Numbered from the stretch's first letter, positions 1-5,107 are shown. The stretch: DNA of 5,742 bases from Candidatus Komeilibacteria bacterium (GCA_030591905.1 JAUVAE010000047.1:1-5742); one strand, 5' to 3'. The notes: generated by a model from the sequence alone, not told the origin. Numbers and translations are program-made.

Positions 1-1151
1 AATTGCTCAGGGGAAGTTTTAATTCGATAATAGACAATTCGGGGAAGATAAAGTTTAATGGTAAGACAATTTATGAATCACATGTTGAATCTACAGGGAA
101 TCCTATTTTACCTATTCCTAAAAATAAATTTTATATTACTTATTTGAATGATTATATTTTTTGTGTGAGTAATGATTTAGATTTTGTTAAGAATGTTATT
201 GATAAGTATAAGGAAGCTTTGAAAATTGATTATTTCGGAGCTATTAAAGATGAATTGGCAAGTTATTTTTATGAACAAACAGCTTTAACGTTAAAAGTTA
301 CAGATTATGCTGAAATAGAAAATAGTTTAAGCTGGATAAAAAATTTGTCATTTATTACTGCCGGAGAAAATAAAGATTCTTTTGTTATTAAATTTAAGAT
401 TAGTCAAAAAAAAGTGGAGCTTTTATTTAATGACTCAGGAGATACTAATCAAAAAAATGATATCCTTAGAATAGATAGAAATTTATCTGATGATTTTTTG
501 ATTTATTATAATAACTCGAGATTAGGTGATGCTAGTAATATTTTAAATTTAAATGAAGATATAGATAACTATTTAGAAAACAATATAGAAAGTCTATATA
601 ATATAGATTTTAAAAATGAATTATTAAATACTAATTTTCCATATTATTTTTTAATGTATCCAGATAGTCATTTTTTAACAATTAGTAAAGATTTAGAAAG
701 AATGAAATTAGTATATAAAAATATTCTAGCCAAGCTAAAGCCACAAACTAGAGTAATGATTCTTCCAGATGGAACGAGTGCGACAGAATATTATATTGAT
801 CCTAGTATTATTGAGTTAAAAGAACAAGAAACTAATGGTATTATTTGGTATTATGCTGATTTACCAGGAAAGATAGATTTTTATCTAGCTCAGTATAATG
901 ATTGGTATATTTTAACTAATTTTAGAGAAAAAATAATGGAATTATCAGAAAATCAAGAAGAGTTTTGTAAATTATTGCGTTGTAATGATAAAAGTTCTTT
1001 GAATGAAATATTAATGTTAAATTTAGATCATTTTGATCAAAAAGAGTATTTACCATGGCTAAATCTATTTTCTGAGTCTTATAGTAGGTTAAATTTTATT
1101 AATTTAACTGAGGATGGCCAAAACAAGCTACTTTTTGAACTTATCCACTAA
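1..1151 (+). CDS. 3' part of a large uncharacterised protein, DUF3352-like (partial)
   Basis: This is the last 383 or so residues of a longer protein. The open frame runs to the left window edge, so the TTG at base 3 is most likely an internal Leu codon and not a start. I do not recognise a firm family. The pattern at residues 161-176 (LSDDFLIYYNNSRLGD) followed by LPDGTSATEYYIDPS at 254-268 resembles DUF3352-type proteins. In those, an 'LPxDtxxYl' segment opens a repeat, but this match is from memory and weak. Two segments look alike: YLNDYIFCVSNDLDFVKNVID (47-67) and YNDWYILTNFREKIMEL (298-314). Both have the shape 'display strand, Ser/Thr-Asn, helix', which suggests two structurally related halves. 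No membrane segment or catalytic motif is visible in this part; a signal or anchor could lie upstream. The TAA stop sits in the loop of a hairpin. The coding call is confident, the function is not. Confidence 0.85.
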   Translation, partial: LLRGSFNSIIDNSGKIKFNGKTIYESHVESTGNPILPIPKNKFYITYLNDYIFCVSNDLDFVKNVIDKYKEALKIDYFGAIKDELASYFYEQTALTLKVTDYAEIENSLSWIKNLSFITAGENKDSFVIKFKISQKKVELLFNDSGDTNQKNDILRIDRNLSDDFLIYYNNSRLGDASNILNLNEDIDNYLENNIESLYNIDFKNELLNTNFPYYFLMYPDSHFLTISKDLERMKLVYKNILAKLKPQTRVMILPDGTSATEYYIDPSIIELKEQETNGIIWYYADLPGKIDFYLAQYNDWYILTNFREKIMELSENQEEFCKLLRCNDKSSLNEILMLNLDHFDQKEYLPWLNLFSESYSRLNFINLTEDGQNKLLFELIH

Positions 1152-1165
1152 TCTGTGGATAAGTT
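1138..1165 (+). terminator. Perfect 11-bp palindrome across a gene end (possible weak terminator)
   Basis: AACTTATCCAC (1138-1148) pairs perfectly with GTGGATAAGTT (1155-1165). The 6-nt loop begins with the stop codon of the upstream gene. Only TTTT follows directly (1164-1167), then GGAGA and TTTTT, so it is a weak intrinsic terminator by the usual U-run rule. The stem is long and exact and could also protect the mRNA 3' end or act as a DNA site. Confidence 0.55.
1154..1162 (-). promoter_or_regulatory. Consensus DnaA box (TTATCCACA on the minus strand)
   Basis: TGTGGATAA on the plus strand is the exact complement of the 9-mer TTATCCACA recognised by DnaA in many bacteria. Its inverted partner at 1141-1149 (TTATCCACT) differs only in the last base. 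I found no cluster of further boxes in the A+T-rich gap that follows, and neither dnaA nor dnaN is here. The site match is seen in the sequence. Binding is inference, and the palindrome may simply be a terminator stem. Confidence 0.35.
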
Positions 1166-1253
1166 TTGGAGATTTTTAAGGTATTAAAATAATGTTTTAG
1201 TAAAATAAAGTTAGTAATTTCCCCTCATAGCTTAAATAGTATGTGAACTGGTA

Positions 1254-1282
1254 TTGACTTTTTCATTTAGGTATGCTATACT
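1254..1282 (+). promoter_or_regulatory. Strong sigma-70-type promoter with extended -10
   Basis: TTGACT (1254-1259), a 17-nt spacer, and TATACT (1277-1282) preceded by TGC (1274-1276) form a near-consensus housekeeping promoter. Its predicted start is A1289. It is the best promoter in the window, yet the first long gene downstream begins 438 nt later. It therefore drives either a small RNA or a very long leader. The same TGCTATACTT string recurs in the rlmN promoter (5181-5190). Confidence 0.7.
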
Positions 1283-1564
1283 TAGGGTATAGTTAGTTAT
1301 AGATAACATAGAAGTATGAATGACATTGACAATTTATCTTTTACTTGACTTTCCCTACTATTTTCGAATTTTGAAACAAAAACAAAAAAAATAATAAAAA
1401 TTAATTCCTAATTTTAAAATAAAAATTGAGAATTGATATCATCTAAAAGTAGGACAGTTAAGTTGAGAGCATATAATGCTCTCTAGCTCTATCATATATT
1501 TTCAGGGGTTAAAAAGCCCCTACACTGGGCTTCGGCCCGGAAAAATATTGAGAACTGGGGAGTG

Positions 1565-1622
1565 AAGCTCCCCACGACGTTAATTTTTATAAAATGGTCG
1601 GTTTAGGGGAGCTTTCTTTTTT
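1565..1622 (+). terminator. Terminator-like hairpin competing with an upstream hairpin
   Basis: AAGCTCCCC (1565-1573) pairs with GGGGAGCTT (1606-1614) over 9 bp, followed by C and TTTTTT (1616-1622). The 32-nt interior has its own short stems: CGAC 1575-1578 with GTCG 1597-1600, and ATTTT 1583-1587 with AAAAT 1591-1595. The left arm is also the right arm of the hairpin at 1556-1574, so the two folds exclude each other, as in attenuators and riboswitches. Termination is inferred; the long loop makes it less certain than a compact hairpin. Confidence 0.45.
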
Positions 1623-1649
1623 AGAAAAGAAAATTAAGGATTAGAATTG

Positions 1650-1672
1650 AATAGGCTAATAACCTATTTTTT
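1650..1672 (+). terminator. Weak intrinsic terminator before the membrane protein gene
   Basis: AATAGG (1650-1655) pairs with CCTATT (1663-1668) across a 7-nt loop, and the T-run extends to 1672. The stem is short and A+T-rich, so efficiency should be low. It would end the RNA that begins at 1289, or let it partly read through into the gene at 1727, for which I see no closer good promoter. Confidence 0.35.
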
Positions 1673-1681
1673 GTTTAGGAA

Positions 1682-1726
1682 ATGAGACAAATATTACGAG
1701 TTTGTACAAAAAATTTAGGAGGATAA
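1682..1726 (+). CDS. Possible 14-codon leader peptide coupled to the next gene
   Basis: An ATG at 1682 opens a frame that reads MRQILRVCTKNLGG and stops with TAA at 1724-1726, directly abutting the ATG of the membrane protein gene (TAAATG). The AGGAGG ribosome site of that gene lies inside the last codons (Leu-Gly-Gly), so translating this frame would bring ribosomes onto the downstream start. Against it, its own AGGA (1677-1680) is only one base from the ATG, and a 14-codon frame can arise by chance. Treat it as a candidate leader peptide only. Confidence 0.2.
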   Translation: MRQILRVCTKNLGG

Positions 1727-2068
1727 ATGGAAAAGACAAAAATAATAAACTATTCAATAGACAGAGCATTTCTATTTGGTTTTTTTTCAATGATAGGTTG
1801 CTTTATTATTATGATATTGTCAGATTATAGTTTTAATCTTGATAATTCATTTTTTGTTTTTTTAATCTTTTTTTCGTCGTTTAGTTTTGGAATCATATTA
1901 CATATGATATATGTAATATTAGTTAATTTTTCCAAAAAGTTTTTTTGGAGAAGAATATTATCTTTATTACTTTCTATAATTTTGATAATTATATTATTTA
2001 TTTTATTCAATTTTTCTGTAAAGTATAATCAAAACGCTGTTGTAAAACCAACAGCGCTTTTTATTTAA
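1727..2068 (+). CDS. Small three-helix membrane protein, unknown function
   Basis: A 113-residue protein I do not recognise. Three hydrophobic helices lie at about residues 13-32, 41-67 and 76-97. The basic cluster KKFFWRR (70-76) between helices 2 and 3 and the acidic 33-40 loop predict N-terminus inside and C-terminus outside by the positive-inside rule. There is no soluble domain, signal cleavage site or catalytic motif. The start is well supported by AGGAGG at 1717-1722, four bases before the ATG. Residues from about 103 on (NAVVKPTALFI) are encoded by the terminator hairpin and its T-run, so the natural C-terminus probably carries no conserved function. It follows the long structured leader described above and precedes hpt, from which it is separated by a terminator. 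Its role could be transport, an accessory membrane subunit or a toxin-like peptide; nothing here decides. Confidence 0.7.
   Translation: MEKTKIINYSIDRAFLFGFFSMIGCFIIMILSDYSFNLDNSFFVFLIFFSSFSFGIILHMIYVILVNFSKKFFWRRILSLLLSIILIIILFILFNFSVKYNQNAVVKPTALFI
2035..2066 (+). terminator. Strong intrinsic terminator inside the end of the membrane protein gene
   Basis: CGCTGTTG (2035-2042) pairs with CAACAGCG (2049-2056) around a 6-nt loop, followed by C, TTTTT, A, TTT. The stop codon TAA of the gene is at 2066-2068, at or past the expected release point, so the terminated RNA may lack a stop codon. The stem core GCTGTTG is shared with the terminator after hpt. Confidence 0.75.
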
Positions 2069-2089
2069 AAAACTTTACAAAATAATAAA

Positions 2090-2135
2090 TATAATGTAAG
2101 TTTATATAATCAAAACTAAAAATAAAAGGAGGAGG
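2090..2135 (+). promoter_or_regulatory. Upstream region of hpt: two TATAAT boxes and a strong SD
   Basis: Perfect -10 hexamers TATAAT occur at 2090-2095 and 2105-2110. Neither has a convincing -35 at 16-18 nt; TTTACA at 2074-2079 is too near one and too far from the other. One of them probably starts hpt transcription, since a terminator lies just upstream. The polypurine AGGAGGAGG (2127-2135) is a strong ribosome site and fixes the ATG at 2140. Confidence 0.45.
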
Positions 2136-2139
2136 AAAA

Positions 2140-2682
2140 ATGCATCCAGAAGTAGAACCATTAATTAGTCGGACTGATATTTATTATACTGTCAGAAGAA
2201 TTGCTCAAAAGATAACAGATAAACATCAAGGTCATAAAATTGTTCTTTTGAGTGTCTTAAAAGGTGCTTTTGTTTTTTTGGCGGACCTAGCTAGAGAGAT
2301 TAATTTACCCGATATAGAAATAGATTTTTTATCTGTTTCTAGTTATGGTGACGGACATCAATCATCAGGAAAGGTAAAAATTATTCAAGATACGACCATT
2401 GATTTTAAAGGCAAACATGTGATTATCGTAGAGGATATAATTGATACCGGTAATACACTTTCGGAACTTTTAAAAATTTTCGAAAAAAGAAATCCAGCTA
2501 GTTTGGAAATTTGTGCTCTTTTAGACAAATGGGAAGCTAGAAAAGTAGAGATAAAGATTGATTATGTAGGGAGAAAAGTCCCTTTAGAATTTCTAGTGGG
2601 CTATGGTTTGGATTATGCTCAAAAATACAGGAATTTACCCTTCATAGGAATTTTAGATCCAAGCATTTATTCGAAAGAATAG
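2140..2682 (+). CDS. hpt: Hypoxanthine phosphoribosyltransferase (purine salvage)
   Basis: A 180-residue cytoplasmic enzyme that joins hypoxanthine (and usually guanine) to PRPP, giving IMP or GMP and pyrophosphate. The length is typical of bacterial Hpt. All signature parts are visible: the LKGA pyrophosphate loop (40-43), the flexible-loop SSYG (67-70), the PRPP motif VIIVEDIIDTGNTL (94-107) with E98-D99 and the general-base aspartate D102, the purine-contact lysine K130, and the FLVGYGLDY segment (151-159) with D158, then R164. These match known positions of human HPRT (Glu133/Asp134, Asp137, Lys165, Asp193, Arg199). The start is set by a strong SD at 2127-2135. It appears to be a single-gene unit with terminators on both sides. 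In an organism with limited biosynthesis it would let scavenged bases feed the nucleotide pool. I cannot tell hypoxanthine from guanine preference by sequence alone. Confidence 0.96.
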   Translation: MHPEVEPLISRTDIYYTVRRIAQKITDKHQGHKIVLLSVLKGAFVFLADLAREINLPDIEIDFLSVSSYGDGHQSSGKVKIIQDTTIDFKGKHVIIVEDIIDTGNTLSELLKIFEKRNPASLEICALLDKWEARKVEIKIDYVGRKVPLEFLVGYGLDYAQKYRNLPFIGILDPSIYSKE

Positions 2683-2695
2683 TAAAGTAAATTGC

Positions 2696-2725
2696 AATGC
2701 TGTTGTTTTTACAACAGCATTTTTT
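2696..2725 (+). terminator. Intrinsic terminator of hpt, between convergent genes
   Basis: AATGCTGTTGT (2696-2706) pairs perfectly with ACAACAGCATT (2711-2721) around a TTTT loop and runs into TTTTTT (2720-2725). This is a textbook terminator 14 nt after the hpt stop. In the minus direction, needed by xth, the stem is the same but the following bases (GCAATTT) make a poor U-run, so it serves xth weakly at best. Confidence 0.85.
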
Positions 2726-2736
2726 ATTTAAAAAGT

Positions 2737-3492
2737 TTATTTTATTTTTAGTACAATTGGGCAATGATCAGAGCCCATTATTTTATCTAAGATATAAGAG
2801 TTTTTAATATTTTTAATAAACTTTTTAGAAACACAGAAATAATCAATCCGCCAACCAATATTTCGCGGACGGGCACCGGCTCGATAAGACCACCAAGTGT
2901 ATTGAATTTTTTTTGGATTTAAATATCTAAAAATATCAACTAATCCAGAATCTAAATATTCTTGAAAAGAATTTCTTTCTTCGTCGGTGAAACCAGCGTT
3001 ACCAATATTAGCTTTAGGTCGAGCTAGGTCCATTTCTTGATGAGCAACATTAAAGTCTCCAGTTACAATGACTGGTTTTTTCTTTTCTAAGCTTTTAATA
3101 TATTTTAAAAGTTTTTTATTGAATTCCATTTTATAGGGAAGGCGGGATAATTCTCGATTGGCATTTGGAAAGTAGACGTTAATTAGAAAAAACTTTTTTA
3201 ATTCTATGATTTGAACACGACCTTCGTTATTAGAAAATATCTTTTTAGAAATAATTTTTTTGCTTAGAGAATTCTTAATTAAAATCATAGTGCCACTATA
3301 ACCTTTACGTTCAGCAGAATTCCAAAATTCTTCATAGTTAGGGAAATCAAAATTTTCTTTATTACGGGCAGTGTCATCTATTTTAATTTCTTGCAAACAT
3401 AAAATATCAGGCTTTTCTTTTTTTAAAAAATCTAAAAATCCTTTTTTAATAACAGCCCGAATACCATTTACGTTCCAAGACGTTATAATCAT
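2737..3492 (-). CDS. xth: Exonuclease III family AP endonuclease
   Basis: A 251-residue Mg-dependent enzyme that cuts the DNA backbone 5' to abasic sites in base excision repair and often has 3'-5' exonuclease and 3'-phosphatase activity. It spans one endonuclease/exonuclease/phosphatase fold. Visible active-site residues are N7 (SWNVNGIRA), metal-binding E35 (LQEIK), Y107 (NVYFPNANR), D146 and N148 (TGDFNVAH), D217 (GWRIDYF), and the D242-H243 pair (GSDHCP). The YTWWSYRAGARPRNIGWRIDYF stretch (198-219) is closer to Bacillus ExoA/human APE1 than to E. coli Xth, and the length is close to ExoA, so exoA is an equally fair name. It lies 27 nt after comM on the same strand. There is no SD before the ATG; instead, a good promoter ends six bases upstream, predicting a leaderless message. 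The protein looks complete. Confidence 0.95.
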   Translation of the reverse strand: MIITSWNVNGIRAVIKKGFLDFLKKEKPDILCLQEIKIDDTARNKENFDFPNYEEFWNSAERKGYSGTMILIKNSLSKKIISKKIFSNNEGRVQIIELKKFFLINVYFPNANRELSRLPYKMEFNKKLLKYIKSLEKKKPVIVTGDFNVAHQEMDLARPKANIGNAGFTDEERNSFQEYLDSGLVDIFRYLNPKKIQYTWWSYRAGARPRNIGWRIDYFCVSKKFIKNIKNSYILDKIMGSDHCPIVLKIK

Positions 3493-3498
3493 GTTGTT

Positions 3499-3527
3499 AT
3501 TATAGCTAACCCTTTGAGTTTATTCAA
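3499..3527 (-). promoter_or_regulatory. Promoter placed for leaderless transcription of xth
   Basis: Read on the minus strand: TTGAAT (3527-3522), exactly 17 nt, then a perfect TATAAT (3504-3499). The usual start site, 7 nt past the last -10 base, is A3492, the A of the xth ATG. The -35 box overlaps the last codon and stop of comM. The 20 bases before the ATG hold no SD; the AAAGGG at 3516-3511 is too far upstream. Confidence 0.65.
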
Positions 3528-5040
3528 TTTTTCGATATTGTAAGGCTTCGGCAATGTGTTCAGTTTTTAAATCAGTAGAATTTTCTAAGTCAGCGATAGT
3601 TCTGCTAACTTTTAATAATCTAAAGTAAGCTCGAGCCGAAAGATGATAGGTTTGCATAGCTTGTTTTAATAAATTTTTAGCTTCTTTTGGAATTTGGCAG
3701 TATTTTTTAATGTTTCGGAGGTTCATTTCAGAATTAGTGAAAATATTTTCTTTAATAAATCTTTTATTTTGAATTTTTCGAGCTTGGGTTACTTTTTTTC
3801 TAATGTCAGCACTAGTTTCTGCATTAGAATTTTTTTCTAGCTCTTTATATTTTATTCTATTGATTGTTAAATGAATATCAATCCGATCTAAGAGAGGTCC
3901 AGATATTTTTTGGTTATAATTTTTAATTTGCATGTTAGTACAAGTACATTTTTTGTGTTCGTCTCCATAATATCCGCAGGGACAAGGATTTTGAGCTCCA
4001 ATTAAAATGAAACGAGCTGGAAATTGAAGAGTAATTTGAGCACGAGCAATAGTTATTTGTCCATCTTCCAATGGTTGCCGCAAAGTTTCTAAAGTTTTTT
4101 TAGGAAATTCAGGCATCTCATCTAGAAATAGAATCCCTCGATGAGCTAAGCTAACTTCTCCGGGTCGGGGAATTGATCCACCACCGACCAAAGAAGCTAA
4201 AGAAGAAGAATGATGTGGTGAGCGGAAAGGTCGGATAGTTATTAAGGGATGGTTTTTACTTAATAGTCCTATAGAGGAATATATTCTAGATACTTCTAAA
4301 ATTTCTTTATCACTTAAGTTAGGTAGAATAGTTGGTAAGGAACGAGCTAGTAATGTTTTTCCTGAGCCAGGAGATCCGTTCATTAAGGCATTATGTCCTC
4401 CAGCTGCAGCAATCATTAAAGCTCTTTTAGCATGAATTTGTCCTCTAATTAAAGAAAAATCATATTCATTATTTAAGGAAATAGAATTTTTATTAGTTTT
4501 AGATTGATAAGGTTTAATTATTTCCTTTCCTTTAATGTGCTTAATAATTTGGTTTAGATTTTGTACTGGTAGAATATTTATTTTAGAAATAGCGCAAGCT
4601 TCCTGTTTATTTTCTTCTGGTAAAAATACATTTTGAAAATTATTTTCTTTAGCAAATAAACATATGGAAATAATATTGTTAATGGGTCGTAAATTTCCAT
4701 CAAAAGAAAGTTCGCCGACAAATAAAGATTTTTGATAAAGTTTATTTTCAAAAGGAATTATTTTTTTTCTTTGAAGAATTGATAAAGCAATTGGTAAATC
4801 AAAACCATTGCCAACCTTTTTTAAATTAGCAGGCGCTAAATTTATTACTGTTCTAGTTCTGGGGAATTTAAGATTACTATTTAAGATAGCTGCCTTAACC
4901 CTTTCTTTAGCTTCTTGAACAGCAGTATCTGCTAGACCAACAATAATAAATTTATGAGTGGTTCTTTGAATATCCGCTTCTACCTCTACTAAGAATGAAT
5001 TTAGTCCCAAAGAAGAAGCTGATAAAATTTTATTAGGCAT
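3520..5040 (-). CDS. comM: ComM/YifB-family AAA+ ATPase (Mg-chelatase-like DNA helicase)
   Basis: A 506-residue protein, the usual length for ComM. In Vibrio the family is a hexameric helicase that promotes branch migration when transformed DNA is integrated. Domain order: N-terminal ChlI-like domain (about 20-140, with IVGLADTAVQEAKERV and NLAPANLKK...DLPIALSIL), AAA+ core (about 192-395), and C-terminal domain (about 405-500). Walker A is GSPGSGKT (222-229) and Walker B ILFLDE (303-308). RPFRSPHHSSS (270-280) and GAQNPCPCG (348-356) are family hallmarks. Four cysteines (353, 355, 365, 367) could form a metal site, and R386 in GPLLDRIDIH is the likely arginine finger. LSARAYFRLLKVSRTIADL (467-485) is the typical C-terminal motif. 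There is no SD at the ATG. Upstream are a promoter, a terminator-like hairpin and a heptamer repeat. Its presence suggests natural competence, though no other com gene is here. All catalytic motifs are intact. Confidence 0.96.
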   Translation of the reverse strand: MPNKILSASSLGLNSFLVEVEADIQRTTHKFIIVGLADTAVQEAKERVKAAILNSNLKFPRTRTVINLAPANLKKVGNGFDLPIALSILQRKKIIPFENKLYQKSLFVGELSFDGNLRPINNIISICLFAKENNFQNVFLPEENKQEACAISKINILPVQNLNQIIKHIKGKEIIKPYQSKTNKNSISLNNEYDFSLIRGQIHAKRALMIAAAGGHNALMNGSPGSGKTLLARSLPTILPNLSDKEILEVSRIYSSIGLLSKNHPLITIRPFRSPHHSSSLASLVGGGSIPRPGEVSLAHRGILFLDEMPEFPKKTLETLRQPLEDGQITIARAQITLQFPARFILIGAQNPCPCGYYGDEHKKCTCTNMQIKNYNQKISGPLLDRIDIHLTINRIKYKELEKNSNAETSADIRKKVTQARKIQNKRFIKENIFTNSEMNLRNIKKYCQIPKEAKNLLKQAMQTYHLSARAYFRLLKVSRTIADLENSTDLKTEHIAEALQYRKIE

Positions 5041-5046
5041 AGAGTT

Positions 5047-5067
5047 AGTATTACGTATTAGGTATTA
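5047..5067 (-). repeat. Three tandem heptamers TAATACN just upstream of comM
   Basis: On the minus strand TAATACC, TAATACG and TAATACT follow each other without gaps, ending six bases before the comM ATG. The last copy contains AATACT (5052-5047), a TATACT-like hexamer 7 nt before the ATG A. It may be a set of operator half-sites, slipped DNA, or a degenerate -10 for a leaderless comM start. Confidence 0.6.
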
Positions 5068-5083
5068 TGTATGCTTTATAAAT

Positions 5084-5107
5084 AAAAAAAGTCACAAAGA
5101 TTGCGAC
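5084..5107 (-). terminator. Terminator-like hairpin between comM and its predicted promoter
   Basis: On the minus strand GTCGCAA (5107-5101) pairs with TTGTGAC (5097-5091) around TCT, one pair being G-U, and seven T follow (5090-5084). It has the shape of an intrinsic terminator, yet no minus-strand gene lies upstream to need one. It begins only 2 nt after the predicted start site, so it could act as a 5' attenuator or produce a very short RNA. Confidence 0.5.

Larger units (their letters stand above)
1289..1672 (+). ncRNA. Candidate structured RNA: small RNA or long regulatory leader
   Basis: This fills most of the 575-base gap (1152-1726) between long genes. It starts at the predicted start site of a strong promoter. 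The first part, to about 1400, is A+T-rich and nearly featureless. Then come an A+T stem at 1403-1434 with a 2x2 internal loop, GAGAGCAT/ATGCTCTC (1465-1472/1476-1483), and AGGGGTT/AGCCCCT (1504-1510/1515-1521). Next are CTGGGC-TTCG-GCCCGG (1525-1540, a classic UUCG tetraloop with a C-G closing pair) and TGGGGAG/CTCCCCA (1556-1562/1568-1574). The stretch 1504-1575 is strikingly G+C-rich for this genome, as functional RNA genes often are in A+T-rich genomes. Terminator-like structures end it near 1622 and 1672. I see no hallmark of tmRNA, RNase P RNA, SRP RNA or T-box leaders. The 3' end and function are unknown. Confidence 0.45.

Noticed and set aside
3..5. TTG as the true start of the first gene
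   Set aside because: The frame is open to the window edge, no SD can be seen, and the visible N-terminus begins mid-domain.
1316..1348. A 10-codon frame starting at ATG 1316 in the candidate RNA
   Set aside because: No SD, very short, and it ends in TGA, which no other gene here uses; most likely chance.
1472..1477. A perfect TATAAT
   Set aside because: It is the loop and flanks of the GAGAGCAT hairpin, and no -35 is found at 16-18 nt upstream.
1289..1672. tmRNA, RNase P RNA, SRP RNA or T-box leader
   Set aside because: I looked for the tRNA-like ends and tag of tmRNA, the GAGGAAAGTC-type core of RNase P RNA, the GGAA-loop helix of SRP RNA and the T-box sequence; none is visible.
1138..1726. 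Replication origin
   Set aside because: There are only one exact and one near DnaA box, with no cluster of boxes and no dnaA or dnaN, so the evidence is too thin for an oriC call.
1825..2010. A 61-codon minus-strand frame
   Set aside because: It lies wholly inside the 113-aa membrane protein gene, is rich in Lys/Asn/Ile as A+T-rich antisense frames are, and has no SD or promoter.
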